From: Mycolicibacterium sp. TY81 | Lineage (GTDB): Bacteria; Actinomycetota; Actinomycetes; Mycobacteriales; Mycobacteriaceae | NCBI RefSeq assembly: GCF_018326285.1 | Contig: NZ_AP023362.1 | Coordinates: 1,240,001-1,304,000, forward strand | DNA: 64,000 nt | Reading direction: 5' to 3' | Shown: in pieces, positions 60,365 through 64,000 of the stretch | Numbering within the stretch: position 1 is the first letter of the stretch | Layout: each line of letters opens with the position of its first letter | Translations under genes and position numbers: made by a program | The notes under the pieces: generated by a model | What the model was told of the DNA's origin: nothing | Seen by the model: the letters and a program-made list of their open reading frames with translations, nothing else | The model's database searches: none

Positions 60365-61693
60365 GTGACTGTGACCGCGCCCGAAGACGAAGTCGTTGAG
60401 CTCGTCAGCTCGCTCATCCGGTTCGATACGTCCAACACCGGCGAGCCGGAGACCACAAAAGGCGAGGCCGAATGTGCCCGCTGGGTGGCCGCCCAGCTCG
60501 AAGAGGTGGGGTACGAAACCGAGTATGTCGAGACGGCGCCCGGTCGCGGCAACGTCTTCACACGGCTGCCCGGCGCCGACCCCAACCGCGGCGCCCTGCT
60601 GATCCACGGCCACCTCGACGTCGTCCCCGCCGAGCCCGCCGACTGGAGCGTGCACCCGTTCTCCGGTGCGGTGAAGGACGGCTACGTGTGGGGCCGCGGC
60701 GCGGTCGACATGAAGGACATGTGCGGCATGATGATCGCCGTCGCGCGGCATCTGAAACGCAACAACATCGTGCCGCCGAGAGAGCTGGTCTTCGCCTTCG
60801 TCTCCGACGAGGAGCACGGCGGCACCTATGGCTGCCAGTGGCTCGTCGACCACCGGCCCGACCTGTTCGACGGCATCACCGAGGCCATCGGCGAGGTCGG
60901 CGGCTTCTCGCTGACGGTCCCGACCAAGGAGGGCGGCGAACGCCGCCTGTACCTCATCGAGACGGCCGAGAAGGGCCTGTCCTGGATGCGCCTGACGGCC
61001 CGCGGCCGGGCCGGGCACGGCTCGATGGTGCACGACGACAACGCCGTCACCGAGATCGCCGAAGCCGTCGCCAAACTGGGCCGGCACCAGTTCCCGTTGG
61101 TACTCAGTGAATCGGTCGAGCAGTTCCTGACCGCGGTCTCGGAAGAGACCGGCTACGACCTCGACCCGACCTCGCCCGATCTGGAGGGCAGCATCGCCAA
61201 GCTGGGTGGCATCGCGCGGATCGTCGGCGCCACGCTGCGCGACACCGCGAACCCCACCATGCTCAAGGCCGGCTACAAGGCCAACGTCATCCCGGCCACC
61301 GCCGAGGCCATGGTCGACTGCCGCGTCCTGCCCGGCCGCAAGGAGGCCTTCGAGCGTGAACTCGACGCGCTGCTCGGCCCCAACATCACCCGCACCTGGG
61401 AGCGGGACCTGCCGAGCGTGGAGACCACCTTCGACGGCGACCTGGTCGACGCGATGAACGCCGCGATCCTGGCCGTCGACCCCGACGCCCGCACGGTGCC
61501 CTACATGATGTCGGGCGGTACCGACGCGAAAGCGTTTGTCCGCCTGGGCATCCGGTGCTTCGGCTTCGCGCCGCTGCGGCTGCCGCCCGAACTGGATTTC
61601 GCCGCGCTGTTCCACGGGGTCGACGAACGGGTACCCGTGGACGCACTACAGTTCGGCGCCAAGGTCCTCGAACACTTCTTGACGCACTGCTGA
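60365..61693 (+). CDS. M20-family metallopeptidase (Rv2141c-like)
   Basis: 442-residue zinc hydrolase of the ArgE/DapE/CPG2 family. Metal-site motifs are LLIHGHLDVVP, WGRGAVDMKDMCGMM and SDEEHGGTYG, and the dimerisation domain includes ARGRAGHGSMVHDDNA. M. tuberculosis Rv2141c is annotated dapE2, but the substrate is unproven. GTG start at 60365, 75 bases after the tRNA gene. This gene and the PEBP gene downstream are the conserved chromosome flanking the island. Confidence 0.9.
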   Translation: MTVTAPEDEVVELVSSLIRFDTSNTGEPETTKGEAECARWVAAQLEEVGYETEYVETAPGRGNVFTRLPGADPNRGALLIHGHLDVVPAEPADWSVHPFSGAVKDGYVWGRGAVDMKDMCGMMIAVARHLKRNNIVPPRELVFAFVSDEEHGGTYGCQWLVDHRPDLFDGITEAIGEVGGFSLTVPTKEGGERRLYLIETAEKGLSWMRLTARGRAGHGSMVHDDNAVTEIAEAVAKLGRHQFPLVLSESVEQFLTAVSEETGYDLDPTSPDLEGSIAKLGGIARIVGATLRDTANPTMLKAGYKANVIPATAEAMVDCRVLPGRKEAFERELDALLGPNITRTWERDLPSVETTFDGDLVDAMNAAILAVDPDARTVPYMMSGGTDAKAFVRLGIRCFGFAPLRLPPELDFAALFHGVDERVPVDALQFGAKVLEHFLTHC

Positions 61694-61732
61694 CAGCTCT
61701 GCCCGCAATCGAAAGGACTCTCAATGACCGTG

Positions 61733-62942
61733 TCAAGCCGCCGCCGTGGCGATTTGGGGCGTGTCGGGGTGCCAGGTCCGGTTGTCACGGATGAGGGCGT
61801 AAAGGACGTTGACGCGTCGGCGGGCCAGGCAGATGGTGGCAGGGATAGCGCGTTTGCCTTGGTCTCGTTTGCGCTGGTAGTACGCCTTCGACGTGGGATC
61901 GCAGCGGATCGCGGTCAGCGCGGACATGTACATCACCCGGCGCAGGCGGCGGCTGTAGCGCTTGGGCGTGTGCAGCCCGGCCGGTGCGTTTGCCGGAGTC
62001 TTTGGATACCGGCGCCAGGCCGGCCCAGGCGGCGAGCTGGTCAGGCGATTGGAGCAGTGCGGGATCGCCGACCACGGCAAGGAATTCGGCGCCGAGTCGG
62101 AAGCCGATGCCGGGCAGGCTGGTGATCACCTCGGCGAGCGGATGGCGGCGAAATCGTTCCTCGATGTCCGCGTCGGTGTGTTTGATGCGCTCATCGAGGT
62201 TGATCACCCCTTGGGCCAGCTCGGCGACCAATCCGGCGCCAACATCTTCACCCGCGAGGCGGACGGTCTGAGCTTTGGCCGCTGTCACCGCGGCAGCCGC
62301 GATCGTGGCGGCGTTGCGCACCCCGGCCGCTGCCAGAACTTTGGTCAGCCGCGAAACACCCGTTCGGCGAATCGCTTTCGGCCGTTGATAGTGCGCCAGC
62401 AGCACCGCCCAACCCCGGTCTTGGCTGAGCTCGGCGACGCGTTCGAGGGCCGGGCATACGGCCAGCAGTTGTTGGCGCAGACGGTTGATGGTGCGGGTGC
62501 GATCGGCCACCAGATCGGCGCGGTGGGCGGTGAGCATGCGCAGCTCGGTGATCAGGTCATCGCCGGGACGCAGGACCGGCAGGTCCGCACCGCGCATCCG
62601 GGATTGATCGGCAATCACCCGGGCGTCTTTGGCATCGGTCTTGGACTCACCACCGCGGTAGGTGGCCGATGCTTGCCACACCTGCCGGCCCGCCAGGTAA
62701 CGCACCGTCTTGCCTGCATCGGCCAGCACCGTGAGCACCAGGGCGGCGTACACGTTGCTCAAGTCCACTGTCCAGGACACCTCACCGGCAAGCGTGTCGA
62801 TTTCGGCGACCAGGTCGCCGATCGTGCGCTCGTCGTTGACCACCTTGCGCGAGAACACCATGTTGCCGTTGCTGTCCACGACGCACACCCAGTGATGTTC
62901 TTTGCCGACATCGACCCCAGCCCACATTTGCTTTTCGGTCAC
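61733..62942 (-). pseudogene. IS110-family transposase, frameshifted near its C-terminus
   Basis: The frame from 62942 opens with the RuvC-like GVDVGKEHHWVCVVD and contains SKTDAKDARVIADQSR and SLPGIGFRLGAEFLAVVGDP, then PVSKDSGKRTGR, the transposase_20 end. Near 61975 one extra G shifts the reading: the proper tail (LHTPKRYSRRLRRVMYMSALTAIRCDPTSKAYYQRKRDQGKR ... QIATAAA) continues in the other frame to 61733. As read, this copy would be inactive. Confidence 0.85.
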
Positions 62943-63170
62943 CGGACCTCTTTTCGCTTGTCTGCCAACAAAATCCCCAAGGACGACCTCGCCGGCATTT
63001 CCTTAAACAAGCGATCACATCGCAGATCTCAATCAGCGGCCCGAGGAAGTCCAGGCAGGCCGGGCGGCCAGTCCTTTCAAGCCGCACCACCAGGGGCCGG
63101 CACCACCATGGCAGCCATACCCGACCCACCCGGGTCACAGCCCAACGTAACGCTCATCAATACGAAGTAA
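62943..63170 (-). ncRNA. Candidate IS110 bridge RNA region
   Basis: IS110 elements encode a structured bridge RNA in the non-coding end next to the transposase start. This about 228-bp stretch is non-coding and in the right place. I cannot fold it or define the guide loops by eye; purely positional. Confidence 0.35.
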
Positions 63171-63195
63171 CTGCAACTACGAACTTAAGGACATC

Positions 63196-63720
63196 ATGAC
63201 CGCTTCGCCGTATGACAACCTGCCGCAGCTGCCGACCTTCACCCTGACCTCGACGTCGCTGATCGACGGCGGTCCGCTGGCCAACGCACAGGTCAGTGGC
63301 ATCTTCGGCGCCGGGGGACAGGACGTCTCGCCGCAGCTGAGCTGGTCGGGCTTCCCGGCCGAGACCCGCAGCTTCGCCGTCACCGTGTACGACCCCGACG
63401 CCCCGACCGCATCGGGCTTCTGGCACTGGGCCGTCGCCAACCTGCCTGCCGACGTCACCGAGCTGGCCGAGGATGCGGGCAACGGCGACGCGCTGCCCGG
63501 CGGCGCCATCACCCTGACCAACGACGCGAGCCTCAAGCGCTTCCTCGGCGCCGCCCCGCCGGCCGGCCACGGCCCGCACCGGTACTACATCGCCGTGCAC
63601 GCCCTGCCGGTCGAGAAGCTCGACATCCCCGAGGACGCCACCCCGGCGTTCCTGGGCTTCAACCTGTTCATGCAGGCCATCGCGCGGGCCGTCATCCACG
63701 GAACGTACGAGCAGAAGTAG
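63196..63720 (+). CDS. PEBP-family protein (YbhB/YbcL, Rv2140c/TB18.6-like)
   Basis: 174-residue phosphatidylethanolamine-binding-like protein. Family landmarks: [40 protein letters not shown] and [12 protein letters not shown]. It corresponds to Rv2140c, which normally lies next to Rv2141c; an IS110 element separates them here. ATG 63196 has TTAAGGAC upstream. Bacterial functions are little known. Confidence 0.93.
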   Translation: MTASPYDNLPQLPTFTLTSTSLIDGGPLANAQVSGIFGAGGQDVSPQLSWSGFPAETRSFAVTVYDPDAPTASGFWHWAVANLPADVTELAEDAGNGDALPGGAITLTNDASLKRFLGAAPPAGHGPHRYYIAVHALPVEKLDIPEDATPAFLGFNLFMQAIARAVIHGTYEQK

Positions 63721-63729
63721 CCGGACGAC

Positions 63730-63757
63730 GTCGGGTCGCGGCTGTCCGCGGCCCGAC
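63730..63757 (+). terminator. GC-rich hairpin after the PEBP gene
   Basis: GTCGGGTCGCGG pairs with CCGCGGCCCGAC around a CTGT loop with one mismatch. No T-run; probable terminator of mycobacterial type. Confidence 0.55.
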
Positions 63758-63840
63758 CTACCATCAGACCCAGGTCGGCGGCAGCGACGCTCGCCGCGCC
63801 TGGAGCGAGGGGGCCATCCGCTTTGTCCACATCTGCGCCG

Positions 63841-64000
63841 GTGAGTAAGCGCTCGGCACCGACGGATCAGGACCGCCTCGACTACATCGACCAGGCCACG
63901 TTCCTGTCGTACCGGGCCAGCGGCCGCGTCCAGGTCGGCATGGCCCTGTGGTTCTACGAGGGCCCGGTGGATCTCGACGGCTTGCGCCGGTTCAACGAGA
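63841..64000 (+). CDS. Start of a condensation-domain acyltransferase-like protein (partial)
   Basis: Only about 53 residues are in the window: SKRSAPTDQDRLDYIDQATFLSYRASGRVQVGMALWFYEGPVDLDGLRRFNE. The pattern resembles the N-terminus of WS/DGAT- or condensation-type acyltransferases of mycobacteria. GTG 63841 is one start; TTG 63823 in the same frame is another. M. tuberculosis has pyrD at this place, so the neighbourhood differs. Confidence 0.5.
   Translation, partial: MSKRSAPTDQDRLDYIDQATFLSYRASGRVQVGMALWFYEGPVDLDGLRRFNE

Larger units (their letters stand above)
61725..63180 (-). mobile_element. IS110-family insertion sequence (boundaries approximate)
   Basis: Inserted between the M20 and PEBP genes. 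IS110 elements lack inverted repeats, so ends are estimated from the flanking genes: the left end falls soon after 61693 and the right end before the PEBP ribosome site. AAGGAC(T/A)TC-ATGACCG occurs at both edges (about 61718 and 63185), possibly the target core. About 240 bases upstream of the transposase are non-coding. Confidence 0.75.

Overview
The window is high-GC DNA from a mycobacterium, probably a fast-growing Mycolicibacterium-type species. It carries the division and cell-wall (dcw) cluster in mycobacterial order, with mycobacterial neighbours (lppM, DUF3040, wag31, the Rv2144c-, Rv2141c- and Rv2140c-like genes) and an IdeR-type iron box. No tool was run; assignments rest on reading motifs, gene order, frames and repeats.

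1-2.8 kb: polyprenyl diphosphate synthase (partial), lipoprotein LppM and a GNAT acetyltransferase on the minus strand, then a DUF3040 protein and a strong terminator. 2.9-24 kb: dcw cluster on the plus strand, mraZ-rsmH-ftsL-pbpB-murE-murF-mraY-[lipoprotein]-ftsW-murG-murC-ftsQ-ftsZ-pgeF-yggS-sepF-yggT-wag31-Rv2144c-like. Many genes overlap by 4 bp (ATGA/GTGA). murD is missing from its usual place between mraY and ftsW, and a lipoprotein gene stands there. ftsL is frameshifted at a C6 run. Two arrays of GTGGG boxes lie upstream of mraZ.

24-42.4 kb: metabolic genes. A nitrate assimilation set (narK-type transporter and a 1344-aa nitrate reductase fused to its own flavodoxin/FAD reductase) shares a colinear leader motif. 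A FadR-type regulator has a perfect operator beside a membrane fatty acid hydroxylase. A uracil catabolism block (URC1, URC4, uracil phosphoribosyltransferase) ends in a decayed deaminase. There follow a hemophore-like protein, a GH1 lipoprotein with a TetR regulator, an iron-boxed ferredoxin-NADP reductase, a lipoprotein, an SDR and an LLM monooxygenase.

42.4-60.3 kb: an accessory island rich in insertion sequences. Its centrepiece is a large minus-strand gene (Mrr-like nuclease + STAND NTPase + helical C-terminus, resembling Avs-type antiphage proteins) broken by an IS1182-like element (CTAG duplication) and an IS3 element (GAC duplication), and cut off by an IS256-like element; removing the first two restores one frame. 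A separate 4.4-kb module lies between 25-bp direct repeats at the 3' end of a tRNA-Leu gene. It carries a TOTE-type primase-helicase and an AbiE toxin-antitoxin pair, with no integrase.

60.3-64 kb: conserved chromosome resumes with an M20 peptidase (Rv2141c-like) and a PEBP-family protein (Rv2140c-like), split by an IS110-family element, then the start of an acyltransferase-like gene. Several insertion-sequence genes and ftsL carry single extra bases in or beside G/C runs, so assembly error should be excluded before calling them all natural pseudogenes.
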